From: Micropterix aruncella
Taxonomy: Eukaryota > Arthropoda > Insecta > Lepidoptera > Micropterigidae
Assembly: GCA_944548615.1 (NCBI GenBank)
Contig: OX155967.1
Coordinates: 6,496,049 to 6,560,048, forward strand
Direction of reading: 5' to 3'
DNA: 64,000 nt
Both the position numbers and the translations under genes were made by a program. This document shows positions 50,601 to 60,329 of this stretch, in pieces (the first letter of the stretch is position 1; every line of letters starts with the position of its first letter). Under the pieces are notes generated by a model. The model was not told the origin of the DNA. It did not search any database and saw nothing but the letters and a program-made list of their open reading frames with translations.

Positions 50601-53600
50601 GCGATTCCTGGTTTGGTTCGATAAAGACTGCTTTGGAATTATCTAAGCGTGGTTTATATTTCACGGGCATGGTAAAAATGGCTCATAAGAATTTCCCTCT
50701 GAAAGAAATCCAAAATCGATGTCCAGCTCAAAAAGGTAGCTCAGTATTTGCAACTGCCGAATATGAAAATATTAATGTGTATGCCATTGGATGGAGGGAC
50801 AGAAAAGTTCATTGTGTCGTTTCGACGTGCGGTACGTCGTTGCCTGGAACTGCATCAAAGGAAGCGTCGCTACCGAGAAGATGGAACCGTATACTTCAAA
50901 GAGATACCAAGACCGCAAGTAATGCAACAATATTTTGAGGGTGCCTCTTCGGTAGATATTCACAATCACGTAAGGCAGAGTGGTATTGCACTAGAACAAG
51001 TATGGAAAACTCATAAATGGGTTCATCGCATATACGCGTCAATTATTGGTTTGATCGAAGCAAATGCTTTCTTGGCCTACAATAATTTTTCAAGAGGAGA
51101 AAATGATAAAGTTTCTAACGATACATTTTCTACAAATCTCAGTTTACAATTAATTAATAATCAATATGGCCTAACAGAAAATATCGAGAATCAAGTGGTC
51201 AACCAAGCAGCTCTCGGAGGCCACCATTCACTACAAGCACTATCTAAAAATGACCCTAGACGAAGAAGGGTGCAACGAAATTGCATAATTTGTTCCCGTA
51301 TTCACAAGAAGCAACAGAAGGCTAGTTACTTCTGTGTCGCCTGTGGTGATAGATGTGTTCTTTGCTCGCCGCAGACAGGAAGAAATTGTTTCGCGTACCA
51401 CATCCAACATGGAATACCCGCTTAGTGTTAGCTACATATATGTACAAGTATTTTTTGCAACGAAATCATTAAAATAAGTCTATATTATGTTACCGATACT
51501 TACCTATTATCATTAAAATAAGTCTATATTATATTACCGATACTTACCTAAGAACATCTAACTAAGAATCCTTCCTATCTTATGCATATTTTGTCAATAA
51601 ACAATGTTTTCATTTATTTCAATGTTTCAATTGATTACTTAATCAAATTCAAATTAACGTGCCAACTGCTTGGTACGCCTGCCTTTGATTGTGTCCTGCC
51701 GGTATCCGGAGACCTGCCGGAAGGACTCCCGTAGATCTTCATAGTAAGCTACGTCCTGCTGGCAGTACAATCACACGTCCTTCCGGAAGCTCCTTCCAGC
51801 AGGACCCGAAGCTGGGCGATTTATCATTAAGGCAGCGTTCGTAAGAAACGTTTTCATTTGACCGTTTTTTCTCCAACTTTGCAAATCCGACTACCACGAA
51901 AGTCTTTTTATTTTTCGGATTAATATATAGCCTATGATACTCATATCTAACGTCGCTTTCTATTGGTAAAAGAATTTTCAAAATCGGTTCAGTAGATCCA
52001 GAGATTACTCCCTACAACCTCACAAACTTTACCTATTTATAATATTAGTATAGATAACTAGAATTGATAACTACGTCATGCTGTATGTATACTTATTTGA
52101 ATTTGTGGTATACGCCACAATATAATAATCAATGCGTAAATCTTAATTCTAAATGAAATACTCACATATTATGAAATCGAAGACTGTTGCGGTTGTTTTA
52201 CATTATAATTAGTCTACCCTGGACAACGGCAGTTGCAACATCGCGGAAACGTCAAGTGCTATAAAGTTCACGCGGTAAATTCGTTTTTAAACCTATTTAC
52301 AATACTCACGTTTCTCCTGTATGGTATTATTGATGCCGTTTAGCATCTTGAGGATGATGTAAGGAGCTGAGAATACAATTCCGAAGAAGAGGAGAATAGG
52401 CCAGGTGGACGCTCTGCTTCCTGGCTGTCTTGTATCCTGAAGATCACCGGACGTGCTCTGCATTTGAAGAGCAGCTTCAGCCCAGGCCTGAAAGACCAGA
52501 AATTTAAGAATATGGTTCTGAAATAACAAAACTGACTAAAATTACAAATTCTACTCACTTTAAACTCATCCTCGGTGCGGATTCCTAGCATTACGAGCAG
52601 TTTTCGAATCAGCCAGTTGATGGAACGAAATATAGCAAACGTCGACCAGAACTGGGCGAAAAGCGAACGCAAACGCCCAAAATTTTCTGCCACACCTATG
52701 GAAAGAAATATTCCGGCATTCATACAACCGAAATTCAGTCAGCGTTTAACTGAAGTTGAGTTATTAAAAAATACCCAAATTAATAGATTTTCCATGCAAC
52801 TGGAAACATAAGAAGGGGGTACCTACCACCTTAAAGATCACATTGCATAACCAAAATAAAAAGTTTCAGGTGACAAAGTTTTAATTAACCATCCTACTTA
52901 TACAAACGTACGTGATACGGCCGCTATAATATCGCCCGAATGCAACAACCCGTAACACGTATGTTTGAATACGCTCAAGTATAAAAAGAAAAAAACCAAA
53001 ACCCACAAAGCGTACGTGATACGTCAAATTGTTCTTATGATTCTAAATACCAAAAAGGGTAATAAATGGGTCTCTTGTATACAAAAATTGTCTATTATAT
53101 TGTAAACAAGTATTGTTATTAGGAAATCTAATGAATATCTAATCTAATATCATTTTGTAAAACAATTAGATAATTATGAATTAAATATGAGAACGTCAAA
53201 GTGAAAAAAACGCGGAACCAGATCTGGTCGTATCATACTCAACGGATAATTGTTTCACAACCAGATTTGGTCGTATCATACTCAACGGGTTAAAAAGAAA
53301 TACGAAAAGTTCACGAAGGATCCGGCGTTATGCCTCATTATACAAACGCTGGATTCACGATTCTTCACATTTTCCGCAAATTCGGTTGATTACGTATTCT
53401 TGAGGGGGGGGGGGGGGTTCAGGCCGCCGATTACGTCTGTTGACATGAGGGAGGGGGGCGAAAAATCCTAAAAACGTGATTACGTAATATGTGGATAGCC
53501 TCTTATGGACAAAAACAATTACCCAGCTGCGAGATAATGGTATAAAAGTAGCAAGAATCTAAAGTCTAAGGTTAACCGTGCACTGCAGTAAAATTCCGTG

Positions 53601-55857
53601 CTTTTTGTTTTTGGAAAATCTGTGTTTATCAGATTTTTGCTCACTAGGGCAAAAAAATCTGTCCCGATTTAAATTCTGTGGATTTTTTCAGATTGGTTGC
53701 CGTGCGTCACAGGATGTGTTTTTCCATAGTATGGAGTTACCCCTCTCACTGCGGAAATTATTCTGCAGATCGACAGCGGAGACTTGCATAGACAATGAAT
53801 GACTAATAAGTCAGAAATTTCCACCGTAGTGGGCGGACTATAAAAATTTGATGTTTTTTCCGTCCGATGTAAAAAACCAACAGCAACTCACCGCAGTGCG
53901 CGCCTGGCCTAATATGCGACTAAAGTTATTACTATTTTTATTTATTCTGTACAGGCAGCTTTGCTGATATGTCCAAATCAGATCTTGTAAAGCTAGTCAT
54001 AAACAATATTAATAAGTTTTTAGATACAAATCGAGTCTGTATTTAAACTGATTGACAGAGCTTGCACTAATTATTTATTTTTTCTTTTTTATTTTTATTT
54101 AGTAGTAGTAACACATGTAGTAAAAAATTAATGTCATATTTGATTAAGATGTTAGCAAGAAATTGATGCGACATTATTTTTAATGATTGACACAGTCGCC
54201 TAACCAGGCCTAGGCCTGTTCTAAGGCAGACTTTTAATGGCGATATTAAGTGTGCACTGTCAACTTAAACTATAGTTAGTACTTATTTTTAAATCGACAA
54301 ATATAAAACTACAAATATTTACGCATATACAAATATGGATAGATACTTATATACATCTATAGATAAAATATATATCCATATATGCACACATACACATACA
54401 TATATTTATACGAAAATAATAATAAAACCAAAATAAATAAAAATAAAAACTAAAATAATATACATATATAAATCAATTACATATTGATATGACGCTCACA
54501 TACCTATAATAGTCATTTAAAATTATCATGGAAAAACTAAATACTAAGTACTAAATACTATCATTCAAAACGCAACAGTCAACATATTCCCTAAACCGTC
54601 CCTACCCACCTCCAACAACCAATCAGTTAGAGATTTTTTAAAAGTGGATGTGTTCTCACTACTTTTAATTGCGTCGGGAAGATTGTTATACATTCTAGGG
54701 CCAATGAACGTGAAATTTCCAATACAGTTTCAAACTGTAGTTTATTCCACATGGTAGTTTATACCACTCTATTTTGCAGAACGTTCTTAAAAGGATTAGA
54801 TTTGAAATTTGCACAGTTGAGTTTTTTGCTGTGACCATGAAGACTTGTGCTGATGTCGAATTAGTATAATATATTCTTTAGCTTGCAATAATGCTTGAGA
54901 ATTTTATATGTCTCAATCAGATCCCCTCTTCTTGTTTGATTCATCAGATTCTTTGTTTCAGAGTAGAGTAGGCAGTCCAAGTAATTCCAAGCGATCTTTC
55001 CAGAGAATATAGTGTGTTGAACATGATTTTCCCAATATAAAGTACTACACATTTCTCGGTGTTCTTCCGTTTACGCTTTGATCTTGTCAAGATCCTGCTG
55101 AAGCTGTCCACTGAGATAATAAATAAATACAAAGCTACTTTGTAACTCTCCTGTAGATGTACCTGGACTAAAAAAAGAGAGATCTATGCTTGCACTATCA
55201 CTGCGTGATAGGAACCGAAACGAGGAAATCCGCAGAAGAACCAAGGCCACTGACATAACTCATAAGATTAGACAACTTGAAATGGCAATGGGCCATTTCA
55301 GCATATAGCTCGCAGAACGGACAATCGTTGGGGCAAAAAGGTTCTCGAATGGCAACTACAAACCGGCAGATGCAATATAGGATGGCCCCCACAAGATGGA
55401 CCAATGACATTGCCATGGTCGCAGAAAGTAGGTGGATGGAGGCGACTTAAGACCATTCGTCATGGCATTCTATGGAGGGAGGCCTATGTCCAACAGGACG
55501 TCTACCGGCTGATGATGATGATGATGATGGAATTCTCCAACCGGAGTTGATCCTATCATAATATTATTATTACACTTCTGGGGTTGAATGGTGGACACCG
55601 GACTAACGTAGAGTAGTGGCTGCTTTAAGACAGTTGTTGCATACAAGCATTCACCTTACAATACATTCACTCCCTCCTTCGAAGCCATAAGATTTGAGAT
55701 GCGAAAATCATTAATTTTACCTAAAATAGCCCGGAACGAGCTGGTCAGAGCAATGAAGGTGTTCTCCAGCATCATAGCAACACTTCCAATGGCGTTCACA
55801 ACACTCTCTATAGACTGAAAGGCTGGCCTTGAAGACTCCTCAGCCATTTGTATGAAT
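44154..55857 (-). CDS. Pex13: Peroxin-13, four 3' coding exons (5' end not in view)
   Basis: Pex13 is a peroxisomal membrane protein of the import docking complex that binds Pex14 and the receptor Pex5. Exons 55857-55721, 52695-52559, 52487-52310 and 44608-44154 join in frame (split Gly G|GT, phase 0, split Leu C|TA) to give 301 whole residues and TGA. Exon order shows FIQMAEESSRPAFQSIESVV (the most conserved Pex13 block), then ENFGRLRSLFAQFWSTFAIF, then a membrane segment (WPILLFFGIVFSAPYIILKM), then an SH3 domain (ALAQFDFQANSPEEISFRA to GLIPVNYVKV). The 3' tail is Ser/Pro/Asn-rich. The Gly/Tyr-rich N-terminus expected upstream was not found up to 64 kb. Introns of 3,025, 71 and 7,701 bp. 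Transcribed towards RpS7. Confidence 0.93.
44664..44840 (-). repeat. RLE-type LINE 3' UTR copy (short)
   Basis: CCATAGAATTCACCGACCAG, GGCCCATCATATTATTACTA, GGACAGCTGTCTTGC and CAAAGCCATGAAATCTGAGA match the 3' UTR at 35290-35460 and 57595-57786. A heavily 5'-truncated insertion in the last Pex13 intron. Confidence 0.7.
45280..46450 (-). pseudogene. Second, more decayed copy of the RLE-type LINE
   Basis: The plus-strand text parallels 35500-36560 piece by piece: GTCAAGCCACGA, GAAGGTGAATAATGAAGCCG, CCAATCTAAAGCTGTCTCGA, ACAGTATTGGGGGTTTGGA, CATATCCCAGACCAGCGCCA and GAGTCGCATGGAGCAGAAAG. Many indels destroy the frame. A G-run at 46077-46097 and an unrelated ~200-bp segment (45660-45900) interrupt it. 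It lies in the last Pex13 intron, antisense to nothing (same strand as Pex13). Confidence 0.75.
46451..47149. other. Intron sequence, unclassified
   Basis: No recognisable element. GCAACACTG / CACTGCATC words recur between 46780 and 46990 but without clear structure. Confidence 0.35.
47150..47880. mobile_element. GC-rich retroposon-like module, copy D
   Basis: Collinear with copy B: GTCGGCTTAACTCACGGTTC, GCACCGTGCGGCGTCAGCC, TTTCCTAAACAGCGTCG, GGCCACCCGATCCCGAG, ACTGAATTACCGCT, GAACGATCAATATCGTGACA. A ~45-bp internal part is duplicated (CAAACAGAGGCCGCGCAATC / ACGTAGAGGCCACGCAAGCG), as is CTATTATAACTACGTTCAC. The 3' end fades before the GACGGGCTCGCC block. Flanks GTTAAC occur on the left, but no clear duplication was found. 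Confidence 0.6.
48525..48929 (+). mobile_element. Possible solo LTR with TATA box
   Basis: TGTTGCGAACATTCG... to ...ATCCACTAA, 405 bp, flanked by ACTAT on both sides (48520-48524, 48930-48934). Inside are GGTATAAATACTG (~48741), GAGTCATTC about 35 bases on as a possible start site, and AATAAATAA (~48827) as a possible polyadenylation signal: an U3-R-U5 order. The last bases are not the usual CA, so the call is tentative; a host promoter is the alternative. Confidence 0.4.
49305..51826 (+). mobile_element. piggyBac-family transposon with intact termini
   Basis: TTAA at 49301-49304 and 51827-51830; perfect 16-bp inverted ends TGATAAATCGCCCAGC / GCTGGGCGATTTATCA. 2,522 bp. Subterminal regions at both ends carry several CCTGCCxGCAGGAC / CCTGCCGGxAGGAC near-palindromes (49323, 49342, 49395; 51695-51805), likely transposase-binding sites. 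Encodes one transposase gene, now broken. Inserted inside the RTE-like repeat, within the last Pex13 intron and opposite to the Pex13 strand. Confidence 0.95.
49417..51425 (+). pseudogene. piggyBac transposase (DDE_Tnp_1_7), broken
   Basis: The reading begins at 49417 (or Met at 49486). Residues ~105-130 are Asp/Ser-rich. The N-terminal fold runs from ~150 (NIEWSFGTLF, FLLFFSTKKISHIL, REFLKFLGLVYAMTTNLLPE, RRHYWNTVADGLFPPP). First catalytic Asp ~305 in HKITVDESMFAWYGRGS. An in-frame TAA at 50518 interrupts it, then GTATTLRLTKPWHGTGRVV continues. A frame change near 50590 leads to VGDSWFGSIKTALELSKRG (second Asp), and another near 50830-50870 leads to EDGTVYFKEIPRPQVMQQYF, ASSVDIHNHVRQSG (third Asp) and THKWVHRIYASIIGLIEANA. 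A C-terminal Cys-rich domain, RNCIICSRI ... YFCVACGDRCVLC, ends at 51425. One stop and two frameshifts: inactive, but all three Asp are still readable. Confidence 0.92.
52155..52305. repeat. Copy of the CACGCGGTAAATTCG MITE, beside a Pex13 exon
   Basis: ATGAAATCGAAGACTGTTGC and TTTACATTATAATTAG at one end, AAGTTCACGCGGTAAATTCG and TTTTTAAACCTATTTACAAT at the other. Both ends are shared with the hairpin locus at 10972-11080. The right end reaches within ~10 bases of the Pex13 donor site at 52309. Confidence 0.65.
52310..52487 (-). CDS. Pex13: Pex13 exon with transmembrane segment
   Basis: Acceptor TCTTTCAG ahead of 52487, donor GTGAGT at 52309. 178 nt. Encodes AWAEAALQMQ, a polar linker, and STWPILLFFGIVFSAPYIIL. 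Confidence 0.92.
52559..52695 (-). CDS. Pex13: Pex13 exon, central helical region
   Basis: Acceptor TTTCCATAG ahead of 52695, donor GTGAGT at 52558. 137 nt. Encodes VAENFGRLRSLFAQFWSTFA and WLIRKLLVMLGIRTEDEFK. Only a 71-bp intron separates it from the next exon. Confidence 0.92.
52890..53289. mobile_element. TTAA-flanked MITE, chimeric
   Basis: TTAA at ~52886 followed by CCATCCTACTTATACAAACG (family of 38762). The right 140 bp (ATATCATTTTGTAAAACAAT to CATACTCAACGGG, then TTAA at 53290-53293) belong to the RpS7-intron piggyBac-type MITE family, closest to copy 3. Two families share one element boundary pair. Confidence 0.6.
53325..53508 (-). repeat. Truncated copy of the 41253 MITE
   Basis: In reverse, GGCTATCCACATATTACGTA, TGTCAACAGACGTAATCGGC, a C-run, TACGTAATCAACCGAATTTG and GGATTCACGATTCTTCACAT (plus strand) match the left half of the 41253-41817 element. 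The other half is missing. Confidence 0.8.
53509..54860. other. Pex13 intron sequence, unclassified
   Basis: No element termini recognised. TA/CA-rich 54300-54480. GAACGTGAAATTTCCAATAC and following text near 54710 may be the upstream part of the LINE fragment on the minus strand. Confidence 0.35.
54861..55085 (-). pseudogene. LINE ORF2 C-terminal fragment
   Basis: The minus strand reads LDCLLYSETKNLMNQTRRGD, LIETYKILKHY, matching the LESL--RR-RGDLIETYKIL motif near the end of CR1/Jockey-group reverse transcriptases. Very short. Confidence 0.6.
55190..55532 (+). pseudogene. RTE-clade LINE 3' end with ATG/GAT tail
   Basis: The plus-strand translation gives LRDRNRNEEIRRRTKATDIT, HKIRQLEMAMGHF, then with frame breaks KPADAI-DGPHKMDQ, GDLRPFVMAFYGGRPMSNRT. 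This is the RTE C-terminus (R-RTK-TDI---I--LKW-W-GH, G-P-TRW-DD) followed by a (GAT)n tail at 55511-55529, typical of RTE. Confidence 0.85.
55535..55705 (-). repeat. RLE-type LINE 3' UTR copy
   Basis: CCAACCGGAGTTGATCCTAT, CACTTCTGGGGTTGAATGGT, CATTCACTCCCTCCTTCGAA and GATTTGAGATGCGAAA match 35290-35460. It ends 15 bases before the Pex13 donor at 55720. Confidence 0.75.
55721..55857 (-). CDS. Pex13: Pex13 exon with the MAEESSRPAFQSIES block
   Basis: Acceptor TTTTCAG ahead of 55857, donor GTAAAA at 55720. 137 nt. Encodes the family-diagnostic FIQMAEESSRPAFQSIESVV and LTSSFRAILG. It begins inside a codon, so at least one more exon lies upstream. Confidence 0.93.
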
Positions 55858-55974
55858 CTGAAAATAAAAATAAACAAGTAAATGTATTAAAAGGAATAAA
55901 AAACACAACTGCCATTACAAAAAGTGAGCTACTGTATTTATAATTATTTTTATTACGGTTTTTTTATGAAATAT

Positions 55975-56298
55975 TTGTGGTTTATGTATGTATCCATATA
56001 GATACATATATATTTTCGAAATGTACTCAATCAGACCTTTCATTTGACACTAAACAGTATATATTTATGTTAATTTATTGACATTTGGAGATTTGGACAT
56101 TTAAACAACTGTTTACTTGATATTTGGACAGTTAAGGTACCCTATGACGCTCGGGGTGACATAGCGATTCTAACAATACTACATACTTCTAAATCGGTTT
56201 GATCATTTAGAAGTTATGGTAGAATTAAAAAAAAGGAAATATACATAGATGAACCCTGAACACATTACACGACTGCCCATTTTTATTGGGCAGTCGTT
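55975..56298 (-). repeat. Dispersed repeat family CGACTGCCCA, copy 3
   Basis: Reverse orientation of the 18048 copy, ending ACGACTGCCCA, 7 bases, TGGGCAGTCGT (56269-56297), a hairpin with 11-bp arms at its terminus. Confidence 0.8.
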
Positions 56299-56312
56299 TA
56301 AATAGTGACAGC

Positions 56313-56526
56313 AGCTAACGATTTCGTGCCACTTGGGCATTGTTACCTTGTTTGTTACTTTGGGTCGACTTGACTCACGGTTCGACTTACATCCGGTAGC
56401 CTCCTTGAAGAGGGACGAACCTGGAAATGGACTCTGTGAACCGTCACGTCGGTCGTGGACAGGTGGGATCAGATCCTTTGGGGGAATACGCTCCTGGGTG
56501 GCTTGCGCATCGTGCGGTGTCAGGTT
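56313..56526. mobile_element. GC-rich retroposon-like module, copy E (truncated)
   Basis: GTCGACTTGACTCACGGTTC, CATCCGGTAGCCTCCTTGAA, GAGGGACGAACCTGG and GCTTGCGCATCGTGCGGTGT match the left ~210 bases of copies A-D. It is cut off at 56527 by another repeat. Confidence 0.6.
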
Positions 56527-56650
56527 CTAACAATAACACACACTTCTAAACCGGTTCGAGCGTTTAGAAGCTATGGTGGAATAAAAAAACGGAAAACATC
56601 CATAGACGAATCCTGAACATTCCTGTTTTGTTGGGCAGTCGTGTAAAAAT
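56527..56650 (-). repeat. Dispersed repeat family CGACTGCCCA, copy 4 (short)
   Basis: ACACACTTCTAAACCGGTTC, AAGCTATGGTGGAATAAAA and TTTTGTTGGGCAGTCGTGTA, reverse orientation. Directly abuts the truncated GC-rich module. Confidence 0.75.
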
Positions 56651-56912
56651 ATATTGTCGGTAGCCATATTTTTGGTGATTCGACCTAATGGAACCAAATA
56701 CTTTAAAAAACCCACTCTGTACAAGAAAAAATGCTCAAATCTTGGAAGGAATTTCCATCTACTTAAAAAAAACATTTTGTCTATGTCCATTGAATAATAA
56801 TGAAGAGTTTTTTTCCCATTAAAACGGTAGGAATTCCTACAATTGTGTAGGAATGACCAAGTATATTAAATTGACCCGAATATTACTACCGGCCTTTAAA
56901 ACACCCAATTAA

Positions 56913-57120
56913 CCCCTAGAGCCCCGATTGGCCGATATTGGCCAAAACACGATTCAGCGTGACGACCTCGTTTTAATTTTATTTTAATTTAATTTGTTTT
57001 ATTTTATTATGTTTTATTATGTTAACATGTTTTATTTTAATTATGGATACAGTGGTTTGGCAGTAATTAATGTTTGGTGAGACAGTGTCGTACTTCAATT
57101 TTTTAACTAATTTTTACTAA
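56913..57120. mobile_element. Left part of the CCCCGATTGGCCGATAT piggyBac-type MITE
   Basis: TTAA at 56909-56912, then CCCCTAGAGCCCCGATTGGC. Collinear with the complete copy at 60470-60708 up to ACTAATTTTTAC, then it diverges; the right end is lost. Confidence 0.75.
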
Positions 57121-57594
57121 AATTCTACCTACCCACATTTTTAACGTACACTTTGCGCAACTACATTTATTATTTTGAGTTTAGTCTTTAAATGAATGAT
57201 TACAGAACGGGTGTGTGCTCCTTGTGTTTTAAAATATCATTGTTTATGGAGTTGTGTTCCATTTTAAAATTTATGGATAAAATTTTCATCAACAATGACT
57301 TCAAAGAGGTAAGTTTTTAAAAACTTATTGCATGTTATTTATGGTTCTGTTCAGTTATTTATTTCTAACACACACAAATACAGTTTTATGTTTTACTTTT
57401 ATTTATGTGTCTGTATTTGATCTGAGAAATCAGTGACCTTTATAAAGGCCAGAAGTAAAATCCACTGCTTTGATGTTAACTTTCAGACAAAACAGGATAT
57501 TTGATCTGTTGAGCCATAACTTCATGAAATATTCACCAATGGAAGAAACACGTAGCTTTGATGAAGCAATGATATATATAAATAAATACAAACG
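57121..57594. other. Intergenic stretch
   Basis: AT-rich, no gene or element end seen. Confidence 0.35.
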
Positions 57595-57786
57595 GAGCTG
57601 CCATGGAATTCACCGACCGGAGTCGGGCCCATCATAATACTATTTTTTACACTTCTGGGGGGTGAGCAGTGGATTCTGGACTTACGAACCGGCTGTGGTA
57701 GGTTTAGGACAGCTGTCTTGCCACATGTGAGCGTTCACCTTACCACCCATTCACTCCCCCTTCGAAGCCATAGAATTTGAGATGCG
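57595..57786 (-). repeat. RLE-type LINE 3' UTR copy joined to a piggyBac fragment
   Basis: Nearly identical to 35320-35460 (TTCTGGGGGGTGAGCAGTG, CTTACGAACCGGCTGTGGTA, CACTCCCCCTTCGAAGCCAT). It breaks off at GAGATGCG, where a piggyBac-like coding fragment begins with no gap. Confidence 0.85.
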
Positions 57787-58735
57787 CACTATTATGGTGG
57801 TCATTCCCGTAAACAGTTTATAAGAGGCAAACCCATTCGTTGGGGATACAAATTCTGGGTTGGTGCTTCTAAATATGGCTATATAGATTGGTTTGAACCA
57901 TACCAAGAAAAGTCTGCTAGTATTCCACCTGCTTATAATGAATTTGGTGTAGGTGATAGTGTAGTTTTGCAATACGCTGATGCCCTTCAATCCAGATATC
58001 CAGGTGTGGCACTTCACTTATTTTTTGACTTTTTCTCTTCAATCCCACTATACCATGAGCTAGATAACAGGCGCCTGAAAGCCACAGGTACTATACGAGA
58101 AAATAGGTTATCGAAATGTCCTTTACCACCTAACAAAGAGTTTATAAAGACTGAAAGAGGTTCCTTCGTACATAAATCCAGTCGACCAGAAGGAATTTTA
58201 GCTTGTAAATGGAACGATAACAGTGTAGTGACTGTTATCGTTAAGTCGAAAAGATTTTCTCAGCAGTTGAAGAGGTAAGTGCAGATTGACCAGCCAGCAA
58301 TTATAAAGAAATACAATGAGCATATGGGAGGAGTTGACCGATCAGATCAAAACATCGGTCTGTATCGCACTTCTATACGTGGGAAGAAGTGGTATTTTTC
58401 TCTTTTCTCCCATTGCTTGGATATGACTACACAATGCCTGACTGCTGTACAAAGCTGATCGAGGAGAATGTGACCATCTTTCTTTTCGGCGGTCCATAAC
58501 TAGAGCAATATTAGAGACCAACAGAAAACATGGAAAAAGGGGCCCCTGCCAGAAACCTGCCAGCCACCGTGAAATATCAAGATATGACAGATTGGATCAC
58601 CTCATTGTTTACCAACCAGATCAACTAAGGTGTGCGGTTTGTAATACAAAAGCAAATTTTTCTTGCTAAAAATGTAAAGTTTGCTTACATCCAAAAATAT
58701 GTTTTATGTCGACACACACATTTCATTTATGTTTT
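57787..58735 (+). pseudogene. piggyBac-like (PGBD2/3-type) transposase fragment
   Basis: An open frame from CAC at 57787 to TAA at 58278 reads YYGGHSRKQFIRGKPIRWGY, LHLFFDFFSS (second catalytic Asp), ATGTIRENRLSKCPLP, FVHKSSRPEGILACKWNDNS. The same frame continues beyond the stop as IIKKYNEHMGGVDRSDQNIG (third Asp) and LYRTSIRGKKWYF, then a Cys-rich end (LRCAVCNTKANFSC, KCKVCLHPKICF) after further stops. The N-terminal half with the first Asp is absent. A different family from the 49-kb transposase. Confidence 0.88.
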
Positions 58736-58763
58736 TTTATGTATTTCGTAATGTTATGTAATA

Positions 58764-59437
58764 CCTCGAGCGCTGACGTTTGAATTGTAGTTTCTCTTAG
58801 AGAACGCGAAGAAGAAGATTACATCACAACAAAAATATAGCGTTTCAGGAAAACGACGATTACTCCGAAACTACTATACGGATCGTATAAAGAAGACCTG
58901 TTTTATGTTCCTGTTGAAATTCGCTATTAGATAAGTGTAACCTCGTATTGTAAAGCAATAAGCATTATTCAGAATTATCTGTCAAAGTTGTGGTACTGAA
59001 AAAAAACTGCCTTGTCCAACATTTCTATGTTTTTTTCTGGAAATAAATCACCCTATGCAAGAAATTGTGAATACTTTTATAATAATTATAATATGCTTCA
59101 TTCAACCTATTACTTCGTTTTACTTATACCCATACAAAAATAAAAAAATATTCGGTGTTGAAAATCAACATGAATATTGAAGTTTTTGGTTTGGTTTGGT
59201 TCAATGATAGACTAAAAAATGGCGACTGTATGAAAAATAATGAACCAACTAGTTAACGACAGAGAATCTTCTCCTGTTTTCGCACATAGCACGTTACAGG
59301 CCGTATGATTTATGTGAGGTATCTAGGGTAAATAATTGGAAAACATCGGCGCCGATCTCGGCTGGGACAGATATCCCCTTTGCCGCTCTACGGTAATTTC
59401 AATTGTGGGACAATTGTCCCATTTGACGCTCAAGGGG
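58764..59437. mobile_element. Probable piggyBac-type MITE or 3' region of the PGBD-like element
   Basis: Right end TTTGACGCTCAAGGGG precedes TTAA (59438-59441). The left end CCTCGAGCGCTGACGTTTGA is an imperfect inverted relative, but its flank is not TTAA. The interior shares TTGTGAATACTTTTAT and CGTTTTACTTAT-like words with the 27693 MITE. It may be the non-coding tail of the transposon whose coding part ends at 58735. Confidence 0.45.
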
Positions 59438-59441
59438 TTAA

Positions 59442-60329
59442 AACATTGATAAAAAACATGTATCCATAAATATACTTATTCATTGAAAAAATAGAGCATG
59501 GATTTTACTGAATAGTATTAGGACCTTATAATAGACGTGGATTTTACTACCGGGCGTTATAAAGGCCACTACTTTTCAGGCTTTCTGAAATACTTAGATT
59601 TTTTTTAGTTATTTTTACCCTGTTATTTTACACATAAAAGCAAAACATGCAAAAAATTATCAATATTGGCAATGATAAATAGTTTCAGTAACATCCGGGT
59701 TAATCTTAAATTAGTTACTAATTATACAAATTAAAAATTAAAAGCCTATAAAGATATAATAATTGACAATAAAAAAACACATGATTTATGAGCAGTTATT
59801 TTAAGCGGTAAGAAATGTTGATTTTAGGCAGATAGACTCGGGTGGATGTCTTAAAAAAGTTAATGTTTTTAATCGACTGGAACTTGGCCGTACGAGGTAT
59901 GATCGGTTGGAGGTCATAGGTTTAATCTTGTTGTCATGCCGATATACTTCCTTGTGGGATATATCCGACCCCTTATTGAATTTGAAAAAAAATGCCTATG
60001 ATCAATTAATACAGTTACAACTTATTTTTTAATAAAATATCGCCACCTCAATTTACACTCCCATATAGAGTCATTGCTGTTACTTCACAATTGCCATTGA
60101 CGAATTAGTAAATTAACAGTTTTTTTTTGGGAGTATAAAATGAGAAATGGCGATAATTTTTATAAAGAAACACCATAACTGGAATTTTCAAGTTATTACT
60201 GTATTTGATCGGAGGTGCAATATGGTCAATATCCCTATTTTTTGGAAGTGTTCATAACATAACTGCCGTGGATCAATACCTACTATCGGACGTATGGTTC
60301 TTTTCTGCATAGTGAGTACACTGTTTATG
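59442..60329. other. Intergenic stretch
   Basis: AT-rich DNA without recognised features. Confidence 0.35.

Larger units (their letters stand above)
48271..52055 (+). mobile_element. Interrupted RTE-like LINE/SINE repeat hosting later insertions
   Basis: Begins ACTAGCTGACCCGTGCTTAC. Continues before the piggyBac insertion as ATGCTGTCGCTGACTTTTTT and TCTCTAGAACTCGATCATAT. After it, resumes with GTTCGTAAGAAACGTTTTCA, ending AAAATCGGTTCAGTAGATCC and TTATAATATTAGTATAGAT. These are the hallmarks of a repeat I associate with lepidopteran RTE-type elements. Two later elements split it: a solo-LTR candidate (48525-48929) and a piggyBac copy (49305-51826). Confidence 0.6.
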
